This document shows, piece after piece, positions 56,741 through 64,000 of a DNA stretch of 64,000 nucleotides. The DNA lies in the IMG/VR virus record IMGVR_UViG_3300034782_000062, positions 1-64,000 of that record. One strand, written 5' to 3'. The stretch comes from a virus. The notes under the pieces were generated by a model that had not been told where the DNA came from, made no database searches, and saw only the letters and a list, made by a program, of their open reading frames with translations. The position numbers and the translations under genes were made by a program. The number at the start of each line of letters is the position of its first letter. The stretch's first letter is position 1.

Positions 56741-57370
56741 CTAGTCTTTCTTCCTTATGACCAGCCAAACAAGGAAGGTTCCGAGGCCGATCGCCGTCGA
56801 GGCCAGTGTGATATGGGTCTGGTATCGCTCTATCCAGGTCTGTTCTTCGGCAGCTTGCTGGCCGGCAGAGTCCGGAGGAGTCTCCTCAATAGGGAGAACC
56901 TCGTTCTCGGCGGCTGCGCCTGTACGAAGAGCCGCTTCCTGTGCATACGTCGCAAAGCCCTGGGCAGTGGGCTTGTTTGCGCCTGTGCCACCTGGCATAG
57001 GGGCCGCTGGAACCTGTTGACCTGTAGGCATACCAATGGCTCCCTTGACCCAATCGACGATACCCCCTGTATCCTGAGATGGGGCAGCCCCTGGCTGAGC
57101 CGCTACGGTCGACTCTTCTTCTTCTCTGACAGCTTCGCCGAGGATAAGAGTAGGAGTGGATGGACAGCAGTAATGCTGACACGCCTCGTTCAGCCTTCCG
57201 ACCTGACCAGTGTCACTGGGTATCTCAACACAGCTCATTCGACTGGCGGTGGATGCCTCTCTCGGCCTGAAACAACGTTTCTGACCCGTCACAGAGCCCT
57301 GCGTACAAGCTCCTCTTGGGTCCGAAAATCCGAGAGAACCCAAGCCAGGACCGTAGTAATGATAGGACAT
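56741..57370 (-). CDS. MSYHYY-family tail-anchored cysteine-rich protein
   Basis: 209 residues. Tag variant MSYHYYGPGLGSLGF. Six cysteines (ACTQ, RCF, SCVEI, ACQHYCCPST) form the small domain seen elsewhere, ending QHYCCPS at about 66-72. A long Ala/Gly/Pro/Gln linker, then a transmembrane helix (about 186-205, ITLASTAIGLGTFLVWLV) and tail RKKD as in the next two relatives. Confidence 0.6.
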   Translation of the reverse strand: MSYHYYGPGLGSLGFSDPRGACTQGSVTGQKRCFRPREASTASRMSCVEIPSDTGQVGRLNEACQHYCCPSTPTLILGEAVREEEESTVAAQPGAAPSQDTGGIVDWVKGAIGMPTGQQVPAAPMPGGTGANKPTAQGFATYAQEAALRTGAAAENEVLPIEETPPDSAGQQAAEEQTWIERYQTHITLASTAIGLGTFLVWLVIRKKD

Positions 57371-57378
57371 CGTTTACC

Positions 57379-57870
57379 TTAATCCTTCATCTTGGAGACG
57401 AGCCACACGCCGCCGATGACAACCCCTGTCACTCCGACTCCAACGACAGCCCAGACCCACATGGGAGTAGGCCGACTCCCTCCAAATGTTCCACCGACGC
57501 GGGCTTGAGCCTCGCGAGCGAACGCAGCCGCTTGTTCACGGCTGATCTCTTCAGCAAGTTCCCGCTCCTGTGCGGAATACTCACTCGCGATGCCTCTACG
57601 AGCCTCGTTGATAGCATCACGCTCAGCGTTCGCTCTTTCATCGAAATACTGTTGCCTTGCCATGTCGTCGAGCATCGACGACATTCCGGATTCGCGCCCC
57701 TCAGCGTAGGCACCCTGCTGGTAACGAATCTGGTCGATGGTGTTGATCGCACCAAAGATCGCACCGACCGTACTTCCAACAGCGCCAGCGGCTGCACTGG
57801 CGTAGTCTCCGGCCGTCGTTCCCATGCCGACATCGCCCCCATCAGGGGCACCTACGAAGACGAAGCTCAT
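57379..57870 (-). CDS. Tail-anchored protein with coiled coil
   Basis: 163 residues. N-terminus MSFVFVGAPDGGDVGMGTTAG is a loose tag variant. A Gly/Ala-rich region (AAAGAVGSTVGAIFGAI) may be a second membrane-active segment. Then comes a charged coiled coil (about 78-120, RDAINEARRGIASEYSAQ), a transmembrane helix (MWVWAVVGVGVTGVVIGGVWL) and tail SKMKD. Confidence 0.55.
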   Translation of the reverse strand: MSFVFVGAPDGGDVGMGTTAGDYASAAAGAVGSTVGAIFGAINTIDQIRYQQGAYAEGRESGMSSMLDDMARQQYFDERANAERDAINEARRGIASEYSAQERELAEEISREQAAAFAREAQARVGGTFGGSRPTPMWVWAVVGVGVTGVVIGGVWLVSKMKD

Positions 57871-57879
57871 CGAAGCCGC

Positions 57880-58770
57880 CTACTCCTCTTCGTCTTTCTT
57901 CTTGGACATGTACCAGAACACGCCACCGACGCCGCCTGCGAGAACGAGCGCGAGAAAAATCCAAACGACCGGTGAGGTACCCTGCTGAGTGACGATCGGA
58001 GCCGCTGTCGTTGACGGCGCAGACGACACAGCAGCTTCCGTCTCACGAAGAGCCCGAAGCTCTTCTGCACGCTGCGACAGCTCCTCAAGACGAAGCTCAT
58101 GCTCCTGCTGACGGGCGAGCTGCTCGGTCTGGAACGCCATGTCACGAGCCTCAGACTCAGCTTCCATTTGCTCGCGACGAAGCTGAGCTTCCAGCTCCAT
58201 CTCGGCCTCCGCTCGCTGATGACCCGTGACCGTTGTGGCGATACCGACTCCCAGCTCAGAGAGCGGAGCCAGGATAGAGCCGATGCCTTCCATGATTCCG
58301 CCAGCTCGTGATCCGTTGGTACCCATCCCCATGTCGCCGTCGTTGCCCATGCCGCCGCCATACAATCCGCTCGGGCCGATCGAAGGTCCATAGGTGACGT
58401 AAGTGCCAGGCTGCACCCTTCGAGCAGCTCGGCCACCAACATTCACCACTGGAGAACCAGCGGCTCTTTGCGCTGCTTCACCGTTCATGGCGAAGCGGGC
58501 GCCATTCTCCATGTCGTAGTAGTACATCTGCCCACCTTTATCTCCATTGCCCCTTCGAATTGGAGCTGATTCCGCACCAAGAGTCGCAGCCTGTTGAAAC
58601 CTCGGCCGCTGAGGCACAACGCGGCGAACGGGGCGGCGGGGTGCCTGAACATGCGGAGCAGCACTCACATCTTCTTCGACGGTGCCGACGTATTCAACAT
58701 CGTCATCGTTTCCATTTCCGTTTGCTCCGTAGCTTGTCATGTCTTCATCAAGAGCATCCCACTCGCTCAT
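57880..58770 (-). CDS. Tail-anchored coiled-coil protein with TNG motif
   Basis: 296 residues. Acidic N-terminus with YGANGNGNDDDVEYVG, a basic proline-rich part (RRPVRRVVPQRPRFQQ), a MYYYDMENGARFAMNGE strand, GMGTNGSR near residue 152, a possible short hydrophobic helix (about 160-180), a Glu/Gln coiled coil (about 188-243) and a transmembrane helix (SPVVWIFLALVLAGGVGGVFWYM). Tail KKKDEEE. First of the tail-anchored genes behind the transglutaminase-like gene. Confidence 0.55.
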   Translation of the reverse strand: MSEWDALDEDMTSYGANGNGNDDDVEYVGTVEEDVSAAPHVQAPRRPVRRVVPQRPRFQQAATLGAESAPIRRGNGDKGGQMYYYDMENGARFAMNGEAAQRAAGSPVVNVGGRAARRVQPGTYVTYGPSIGPSGLYGGGMGNDGDMGMGTNGSRAGGIMEGIGSILAPLSELGVGIATTVTGHQRAEAEMELEAQLRREQMEAESEARDMAFQTEQLARQQEHELRLEELSQRAEELRALRETEAAVSSAPSTTAAPIVTQQGTSPVVWIFLALVLAGGVGGVFWYMSKKKDEEE

Positions 58771-58787
58771 CGTTTCCTCCGACGTTT

Positions 58788-59423
58788 TCAGTCGCTTGAC
58801 TCATAGATCCTGTATTGCTTGACTCGCTGATGCATCCGCGGGGTTCGAGGTCCAGCGACCGGGTCGACTGTCACCCAACCACCACTCCCCTTCGCCGCCT
58901 GAGCGAAGACATGAGTGAATGGTCCAGGAAGCCTTGGATGCGGTGATGACATCAGACGAAAGGCGGGGTCCTCAAACAGCCTTGGATTCGGCGATTTACC
59001 GTTCGTCGGACGAAATCCGACGGTGACTATTCGACTTCTCCCACCGATTGAACCAATTGAGGCTCTCAAGAACGTAGCAAACTCATCGCAGTCGATGAGC
59101 GTCGAGCCGTAGTTGTCGATCTCCCACAAGATTCGCAGAGGATCCTTGACCTGCTCGACCTTTCGAGGGTCTCGCGTGTACCGGAACTGCGGGCCACATG
59201 TCCAGTAGTAAACCGCAAGGATTTCGCTCCAGTAATCTCGGGGACGAACGTATCGAATGATATCTTCGACTCGCTCACGAAGAGCGAACGACTTCTGACC
59301 GCGCTCACCGTCAGCAATGCGGAACATCTCACGCACTGTTTGCGGAGTTCCGCGGTATTTCATCACATTTACGGTCTGGTTTCCGGCCACCGGCCACACT
59401 CCGGCTTTAAAAATACCTGCCAA
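58788..59423 (-). CDS. Transglutaminase-like cysteine hydrolase
   Basis: 211 residues from a TTG start without a clear ribosome binding site; an ATG at 59363 is the alternative. LIDCDEFATFLRASIGSI carries the candidate nucleophile Cys, FTHVFAQAAKG the His and GWVTVDPV the Asp. This Cys-His-Asp order and the DCD(E/D)xA motif are typical of bacterial and phage transglutaminase-like peptidases. The upstream promoter has TTGACA at 59495-59500. It could process or cross-link the particle proteins encoded just downstream. Confidence 0.7.
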   Translation of the reverse strand: MAGIFKAGVWPVAGNQTVNVMKYRGTPQTVREMFRIADGERGQKSFALRERVEDIIRYVRPRDYWSEILAVYYWTCGPQFRYTRDPRKVEQVKDPLRILWEIDNYGSTLIDCDEFATFLRASIGSIGGRSRIVTVGFRPTNGKSPNPRLFEDPAFRLMSSPHPRLPGPFTHVFAQAAKGSGGWVTVDPVAGPRTPRMHQRVKQYRIYESSD

Positions 59424-59471
59424 ATTTGACGCCGGGGCCGGCTTATACGTCTGACAGGAGGGTCGCTTTAG

Positions 59472-59506
59472 AAGTACATCATATTAAGTTTAAATGTCAA
59501 GCGTCT
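59472..59506 (-). promoter_or_regulatory. Promoter region of transglutaminase-like gene
   Basis: Minus strand TTGACA (59495-59500). Possible -10s are GTACTT at 17 bases (59472-59477) or, independently, TATGAT at 59478-59483. A CTTGAGGATGG sequence at 59504-59514, reading CCATCCTCAAG on the minus strand, resembles the TCCTnAGGA site. Confidence 0.4.
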
Positions 59507-59527
59507 TGAGGATGGACGAAAATTAGG

Positions 59528-62257
59528 TTAGCCGATCAGCTTGGACAGCTCGACCTGAAGAGCAGAGAGGTACTTACGACCCTGGTAGGACGCCAGCATG
59601 CTCTCAGGGATGACCTGCTGGATGTCAGCCACCAATTGCTGGATTGGTGTCTGAGCAAATGGCCGCAACTGCTCGGGGGGAGCGACCTGCATGATGGTCC
59701 CTGCGAGAACATTCGGCGGAACACCGTTTGTCATCGACTCTTCGAGACCTGAGATCATGGCTTTCATCTGCTCTGCAACATCTGGCGGAATCTTCTCTGT
59801 CGAGATGGGAGGTTGCTGTGGCTGGGCAGGGGAGACCACTGGTTGAGGCTGAGCCGCTGGAGCGGCCGGCGCAGATCTTGGCGACTCCGGAGTCGATGGC
59901 GAATGAATTCGTTCCATTTCCTCTGGGGTGATCTGAGGACTTTTCGACTCGGGAGACGTTCCCATCGAATAACTCGACGTCGCCGGTGGAACTGTCGCCC
60001 TCACCACCCCCTCTGAGTCAACCTGACTGCGAATTTGAGGAGCCGGTTCCGGTCCCGGCCCTGCCTCCTCGACTTCGTCGTCGACAAAAGATCCTGTCAC
60101 GACACCACCACCGGGCTCCATGACCTCCTCTTCATACTCTTCCTCATCGACCATCACCTGATGGGAGTATGGCTGAGCTTGTGGCGGCGGCGAATAGGTT
60201 GGCTGAGGAGGTGGTCCATAGGAAGGACCGGGCGCCGGCTGATGGGGCATTCCGTATACAGCCCCAGGTGGCGGTCCATAACTTGGCTGAACCTGACCCG
60301 GGAGACCAGGCATCATGCCGGGCATGGGCGCACCAGGATGCATACCAGCAGCACCAGCCGCCATGTTCTTCAGGAACTCAAACACGCTTTCTCCGACGTT
60401 GGACTCGGAGAACTGCATGACCTTGCCCCACCACGTCTTCGGCTCTTCCTGCTTTGGTTCCAGGTCGACGTCGGCAGATAGAGCCCCAGCACCCACCGAA
60501 GCACCGCCAAGACCAAGCACACCAGACAGAGATTCACCAACCGTCTTGAGCTTCTGCGCCTGAGTGACCAAGTCTCCCTGATCGGCCACCTTCTGCTTTG
60601 TCGCGTCGAGATCGGCCCTGGCGCGAGCCAACTCCTGCTGCAGGGAATCGATTTGAGCCTTATAGCTCGTCTCCTGGAGCTTGACCGACATGTCGAGCTG
60701 CGTGTTAAGCTGAGAAATCGCGGCTTCGTGCTGGGCCTTCAGACTCGCGATAGCAGCTTCACCACGAGTACGCTCTTGTTCGACCTGGTTGCCAAGAGAG
60801 CCTGTGAGCTGGGTAACCTGCGTCTCGTGAAGAGACTTCATGTGGTCGAGCTGCATCTGATTGTTTCGATCAGCCGTATCTCGCTCAGTGCGTGCTCTTT
60901 CCTGTGCCTGGTCCAAAGCGGCTCTAGCCCGGTCTTGCTCCTGATCGAAACGACGTTGCCAGTCGTCGTTCAGCTTCTCGTAACGCTGCTTGGCTTGAGT
61001 CTCTGCATCGTTGTAACGACGATCAGCCTCTTCCTTCAGGCGCTCTACCTCCTTGCGGTTGTTGTCTCGCTCTCGCTCCATCTCTCGCTTGAACTGTTCT
61101 TGCTCTCTGTCGAGACGACCCTGAAGCTCGCTTCGTACTCGATCGACCTCGTCTCGATTTCTCTCCTGTAGGTTTGTGATCTCGCGCTCATATCTTTCTC
61201 TCAGCGCGTTCACCTCTTGTTCGTGACGGTCCTGAAGCTGAGTGAGCTGAGTGAGTCTTGACTCGTTGAGCGCGTTGATCTCGGAGCGATGCTGCTCGGT
61301 CAGACTCGCGAGCATTTCAGGCGGGATACCGTGGTTCTGATTACTGACCTTGGCGATCATACGCTCGAAATCCTGGCGATGCTGCTGTTCTGTCTTCCGA
61401 AGACGCTCTGCGGCGGCTCTCTCACTCTCAATCGCTCGGTCAGCAGACTCTTTGATCATCAAGAGCGCTTCTGATGAAAGACCTTCACCGCCTACCTTTC
61501 TGGTCGCCTCATCGATTAGGCGCTCACGGAGTTGCTTTGCCTCCTCCGAAGCAGAGTCAGCCAGCTTGCCGAGACGATCGAAGCTCATCCGAACCATCTC
61601 AGGGTCTTCGCCGTTACCCCTCCCGCCGCCTTCCTCATCTTCCCACGCCGCTTGTGCTCTTCTACCTCCTCTTCTCGCCATCTGTGCCTCCCGTATCTGC
61701 GCTTGAGACGGAGGACCACCCTGCGGATTGCTGAGCATGATGCCGCCATCATCGAAAGCGAGGTGTTTGTCCATCGCGCTCACGATAGGTTCACCACTTA
61801 TTTTTACCCTGGTTCCATCGAGGAAACCCTTGGACGTTCCGGCCCTCGGATTCGGCCCACGAATTTTGAGGTCGTAGACGCCACCGCCGAAGTGCTCACG
61901 GATGAAAGCCTCGTCGATCGAGTGCGGAAATGAGGCGATGTAGCCCTGGATGTTTCGCCCGTGCCAGTTCTGTGGCTGCACTCTGAGCACCGAGACGTCA
62001 TAGTCGCCCGATTCCCAGTCGTAGCGGTTCATGACCTCCATCATGTCGCCCTGAGCCAGAGACGTTTTCACTTGTGATTCCACAAAGGCACGCCTTCGAG
62101 GTGGCTGAGCCGTCCTGGGGACGTCGTCTTGACCACCACTTTTTTTCTTCCGGCGCTTCTTGGCCGGTTTTGGCTTTGAAGTCGGCGTCTGTTCGACATC
62201 TTCTTCATCGAGGAGATCGGGGTCTGTGCCCATTTCCTCTTCCGGTACTTCAGCCAT
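59528..62257 (-). CDS. Large coiled-coil structural protein
   Basis: 909 residues. Basic N-terminus (KPKPAKKRRKKKSGG), then a small folded domain at about 75-165 (VSVLRVQPQNWHGRNIQGYI, FIREHFGGGVYDLKIRGP, GTRVKISGEP). From about 225 to 560 there is an almost unbroken coiled coil rich in Arg, Glu and Gln (REITNLQERNRDEVDRVRSE), and then a Pro/Gln/Tyr-rich region (PGAPMPGMMPGLPGQVQPSYG). A helical C-terminus (TPIQQLVADIQQVIPESMLASY) ends it. Tape-measure or scaffold-like architecture, with no catalytic motif. Overlaps the upstream gene by 8 bases. Confidence 0.6.
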   Translation of the reverse strand: MAEVPEEEMGTDPDLLDEEDVEQTPTSKPKPAKKRRKKKSGGQDDVPRTAQPPRRRAFVESQVKTSLAQGDMMEVMNRYDWESGDYDVSVLRVQPQNWHGRNIQGYIASFPHSIDEAFIREHFGGGVYDLKIRGPNPRAGTSKGFLDGTRVKISGEPIVSAMDKHLAFDDGGIMLSNPQGGPPSQAQIREAQMARRGGRRAQAAWEDEEGGGRGNGEDPEMVRMSFDRLGKLADSASEEAKQLRERLIDEATRKVGGEGLSSEALLMIKESADRAIESERAAAERLRKTEQQHRQDFERMIAKVSNQNHGIPPEMLASLTEQHRSEINALNESRLTQLTQLQDRHEQEVNALRERYEREITNLQERNRDEVDRVRSELQGRLDREQEQFKREMERERDNNRKEVERLKEEADRRYNDAETQAKQRYEKLNDDWQRRFDQEQDRARAALDQAQERARTERDTADRNNQMQLDHMKSLHETQVTQLTGSLGNQVEQERTRGEAAIASLKAQHEAAISQLNTQLDMSVKLQETSYKAQIDSLQQELARARADLDATKQKVADQGDLVTQAQKLKTVGESLSGVLGLGGASVGAGALSADVDLEPKQEEPKTWWGKVMQFSESNVGESVFEFLKNMAAGAAGMHPGAPMPGMMPGLPGQVQPSYGPPPGAVYGMPHQPAPGPSYGPPPQPTYSPPPQAQPYSHQVMVDEEEYEEEVMEPGGGVVTGSFVDDEVEEAGPGPEPAPQIRSQVDSEGVVRATVPPATSSYSMGTSPESKSPQITPEEMERIHSPSTPESPRSAPAAPAAQPQPVVSPAQPQQPPISTEKIPPDVAEQMKAMISGLEESMTNGVPPNVLAGTIMQVAPPEQLRPFAQTPIQQLVADIQQVIPESMLASYQGRKYLSALQVELSKLIG

Positions 62258-63164
62258 TTTTCTTCTCCTCCCCTTGCTCAGCTACCTCCGCTGCAGGCGG
62301 CTCTGGAGTGGGCTCAGGAGTGGGCTCGGGAGCTGCTTGCTCAACCGCTGCCTCTTCAGTTGGCGGCGGTTCGGGAGCTGATTCCTGTTGTGGCTCGGTC
62401 TCGGGCGCCACAGAGGCTGCCTCGGGTGCCGGGCTCTCGACCAGAGGCGCCTCCTGAGACGGCGAAGTCTCGGGCTCTGGAGCAGCGGGGGCAGTGGATT
62501 CCTCCGCCTCCGGAGCCGCCACCTCCGCTTTAGCAGCGTCGGCAGCCGCCGCTTGTTCCTCGGTCATTTGAGAGCGAGGTTCGAGCACCTCGGGAGTTTC
62601 GACATCTTCTTCGTCTTCCTCTTCGTCCTCCTCTTCCTCTTCCTCCGAAAGAGTGATCTCCTGAATCCTGGCGATGAGCCCAGGCGCCCTGGCGATCATC
62701 ATTTGCACCGAGTGGGCAACCTCTGGATTTCCCTTGGTGAGGTTGACCAGAAGGCCGAAGAGCTGGAGCGACTGACCGATGAACTCGATGAGCTGCTCAG
62801 CGAACTCGGGGCTGATGCCCTCTCCGCCCGTGCCCTCGACCTCGTCCTCGATATTGCTGACTCGCTCGTGGAGGTCACCGGTATACCAGTTGGCCATCTG
62901 AGCGAAGTCGACCAGGATGGGGTAGAGGTCGTTGATCAAGAACATCTTGAGCCGCGCCGGATTGGCCTGCGGCATCTGCTTGAGCGTCTGCATCCCCATC
63001 TGCAGCGCTTCGGAGATGCCGAGGAACTCTGTGTTGGGAATGCTCCCCGGATCTTGGACGTCGGCCACCTGTTCCTCGGCCTGGGGCTGCTCGGGAGCTG
63101 CCTGGGGCTGAGCTGATGCCTCGGTCGTTGAGTCTGCGGTCGGCTGTGCCTGGGCTTCACCCAT
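62250..63164 (-). CDS. Acidic Pro/Ala/Glu-rich protein with helical core
   Basis: 304 residues. A low-complexity N-terminus, a helical core at about 40-165 (EALQMGMQTLKQMPQANPARL, INDLYPILVDFAQMANWYTGD, QLIEFIGQSLQLFGLLVNL, VAHSVQMMIARAPGLIARIQEI) and a very acidic tail (EEEEEEDEEEDEEDVE) running into a Pro/Glu/Ala low-complexity end. The core has no known motif. The layout suggests a soluble scaffold or adaptor. Overlaps the next gene by 8 bases. Confidence 0.5.
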   Translation of the reverse strand: MGEAQAQPTADSTTEASAQPQAAPEQPQAEEQVADVQDPGSIPNTEFLGISEALQMGMQTLKQMPQANPARLKMFLINDLYPILVDFAQMANWYTGDLHERVSNIEDEVEGTGGEGISPEFAEQLIEFIGQSLQLFGLLVNLTKGNPEVAHSVQMMIARAPGLIARIQEITLSEEEEEEDEEEDEEDVETPEVLEPRSQMTEEQAAAADAAKAEVAAPEAEESTAPAAPEPETSPSQEAPLVESPAPEAASVAPETEPQQESAPEPPPTEEAAVEQAAPEPTPEPTPEPPAAEVAEQGEEKKNG

Positions 63165-64000
63165 TGTGATCCTCCTTCATGGATTCCATTGCTGCTTCGG
63201 TCTCTGCGAGCATTTCGCCCGCCGTCTTTCCTGTTTTTTCGACGCCTTCGTCGATTTCTCGCTCGGCCATAAGTTTTCTATAGCGAGCGATCGTTTGAAT
63301 GTTTTTCGCGGCGATCGCGGCGATCTGGGGGTTGTTTCCAAGAGGTCGCCAGCCGGTACAAGCCATTACCGGTCGTTCTCGCAGACTGTAAAGGCGACCA
63401 AGTCCTCCGAGGCGCAAACACCACCGGTGCGACTCCATATCTTCTTCGGTCGGCTTTCGAATGATCATTTCGATGAACGACTCGCAGGGACCAAAAGCGC
63501 AGATGCCGAGATTTACCTTCTGGTCAATCTCCAACTGACGTATCTCGGCAAGAACAAGAGAGTTTTGTACGCACGCTCTTCGGATTCTGTCCGGGTCTCC
63601 GTGACCGACCGGCTCGAACGCAGTGCAGCCCTTGATCTCGGCCTCGGTGAGGTCTGTCTGCTCGGCCCAGGTCCGTACTTTCCCACACCACCGTCCAATC
63701 TCGACATTCTGATCGGAGTCGGGCGCTGGCCCCTCAAATACGAGGCTGACGTTTTCTGTGTAGTGTCGACACTCTCCTAGACAGATGAAGTTCTCGATGT
63801 CTACGGCTGGTGGCGGATCGAGAATGCTCTGCTCGCCTTCCAGCTCTGGGAACATAACGAAGCCATCTGCATCGACGGCCATCGTAATTCCAGGAACAAA
63901 GGACTCAGCCTCCATATCGGCTCTTGCATCTGGGTCTCCAGCAGCTCTTTTGGGGTCGTCGCCAAAGATTCCTTCATCATCGTTTTCGTCGAACAGATAT
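63157..64000 (-). CDS. Cysteine-rich protein with two CxxxC/WC/C modules, 5' end outside window
   Basis: The frame stays open from the stop at 63157 to the right edge (about 280 codons). The ATG at 63915 lacks a ribosome binding site, so the true start lies beyond the window. Two copies of a module occur: CLGECRHY ... RWCGKV ... GCTAFEP and CAFGPCESF ... RWCLRL ... ACTGWRP. Four cysteines per module suggest metal or Fe-S binding. Near the edge the frame reads NDDEGIFGDDPKRA, sharing the acidic GIF motif with two other proteins. Confidence 0.6.
   Translation of the reverse strand, partial: YLFDENDDEGIFGDDPKRAAGDPDARADMEAESFVPGITMAVDADGFVMFPELEGEQSILDPPPAVDIENFICLGECRHYTENVSLVFEGPAPDSDQNVEIGRWCGKVRTWAEQTDLTEAEIKGCTAFEPVGHGDPDRIRRACVQNSLVLAEIRQLEIDQKVNLGICAFGPCESFIEMIIRKPTEEDMESHRWCLRLGGLGRLYSLRERPVMACTGWRPLGNNPQIAAIAAKNIQTIARYRKLMAEREIDEGVEKTGKTAGEMLAETEAAMESMKEDHNG

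Noticed and set aside
63157-63915. ATG at 63915 as the start of the right-edge gene
   Set aside because: No ribosome binding site precedes it, and the same frame is open to the window edge with a DEGIFGDD motif found in two other proteins.
1-64000. tRNA genes, rRNA, transposases, integrase sites, phage tail or HK97 capsid genes
   Set aside because: Looked for and not seen. Small tRNAs could be missed by eye; a covariance-model scan would settle this.

Overview
The window reads as one 64 kb stretch of a large bacterial virus, or a virus-like extrachromosomal element, with a lipid-membrane structural module. Every gene I can support (87 CDS plus one short leader ORF) lies on the minus strand, so genes are transcribed from high to low coordinates. 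Genes are packed with ATGA, TGATG, GTGA or TTGA overlaps. Most have GGAGG-type ribosome binding sites, and several promoters look like bacterial sigma-70 promoters. No plus-strand gene, tRNA, rRNA, CRISPR array, transposase or tail gene was seen. No gene-free stretch exceeds about 225 bases. The host cannot be named from the sequence; bacterial translation and promoter signals and peptidoglycan-related domains point to a bacterium.

Right part (about 64 to 44 kb, transcribed first): a partial cysteine-rich protein, an acidic protein, a 909-residue coiled-coil protein and a transglutaminase-like cysteine hydrolase, then about 27 small genes. Many of these start with MYEY, MSYEY or MTYEY followed by a Gly-Leu-Gly or TNG motif. 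They end in one transmembrane helix and a short charged tail. Six carry a peptidoglycan-binding-like domain and many carry a Cys-Cys-Pro motif. I read them as an expanded family of membrane-protein subunits.

Middle part (44 to 30 kb): a 1,171-residue protein that joins a histone/protamine-like basic half to membrane helices and an acidic repeat tail; three beta-rich proteins (215, 256 and 228 residues) that are candidate jelly-roll capsid proteins; a SleB-like hydrolase; a clan-CD-like peptidase; a second small histone-like protein; a J-domain protein; and more small membrane proteins.

Left part (30 to 0 kb): two Nudix genes and unknowns (25 to 30 kb), a second glycosyltransferase cluster (21 to 25 kb), and a run of small membrane, coiled-coil, helix-turn-helix and ASCH genes with a lysozyme-like protein (12 to 21 kb). 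There is also a stand-alone TSCPD domain of class II ribonucleotide reductase. The window ends in a tightly overlapping glycan operon (0 to 10 kb) with glycosyltransferases, a radical SAM enzyme, methyltransferases and a pyruvyltransferase.

Regulation: two recurrent palindromes sit in promoters, ATAGCA-nn-TGCTAT and TCCTnAGGA. The 1,171-residue protein has a 5' leader whose 12-bp stem would mask its start region. Functional statements come from motifs read by eye. No database search was possible.
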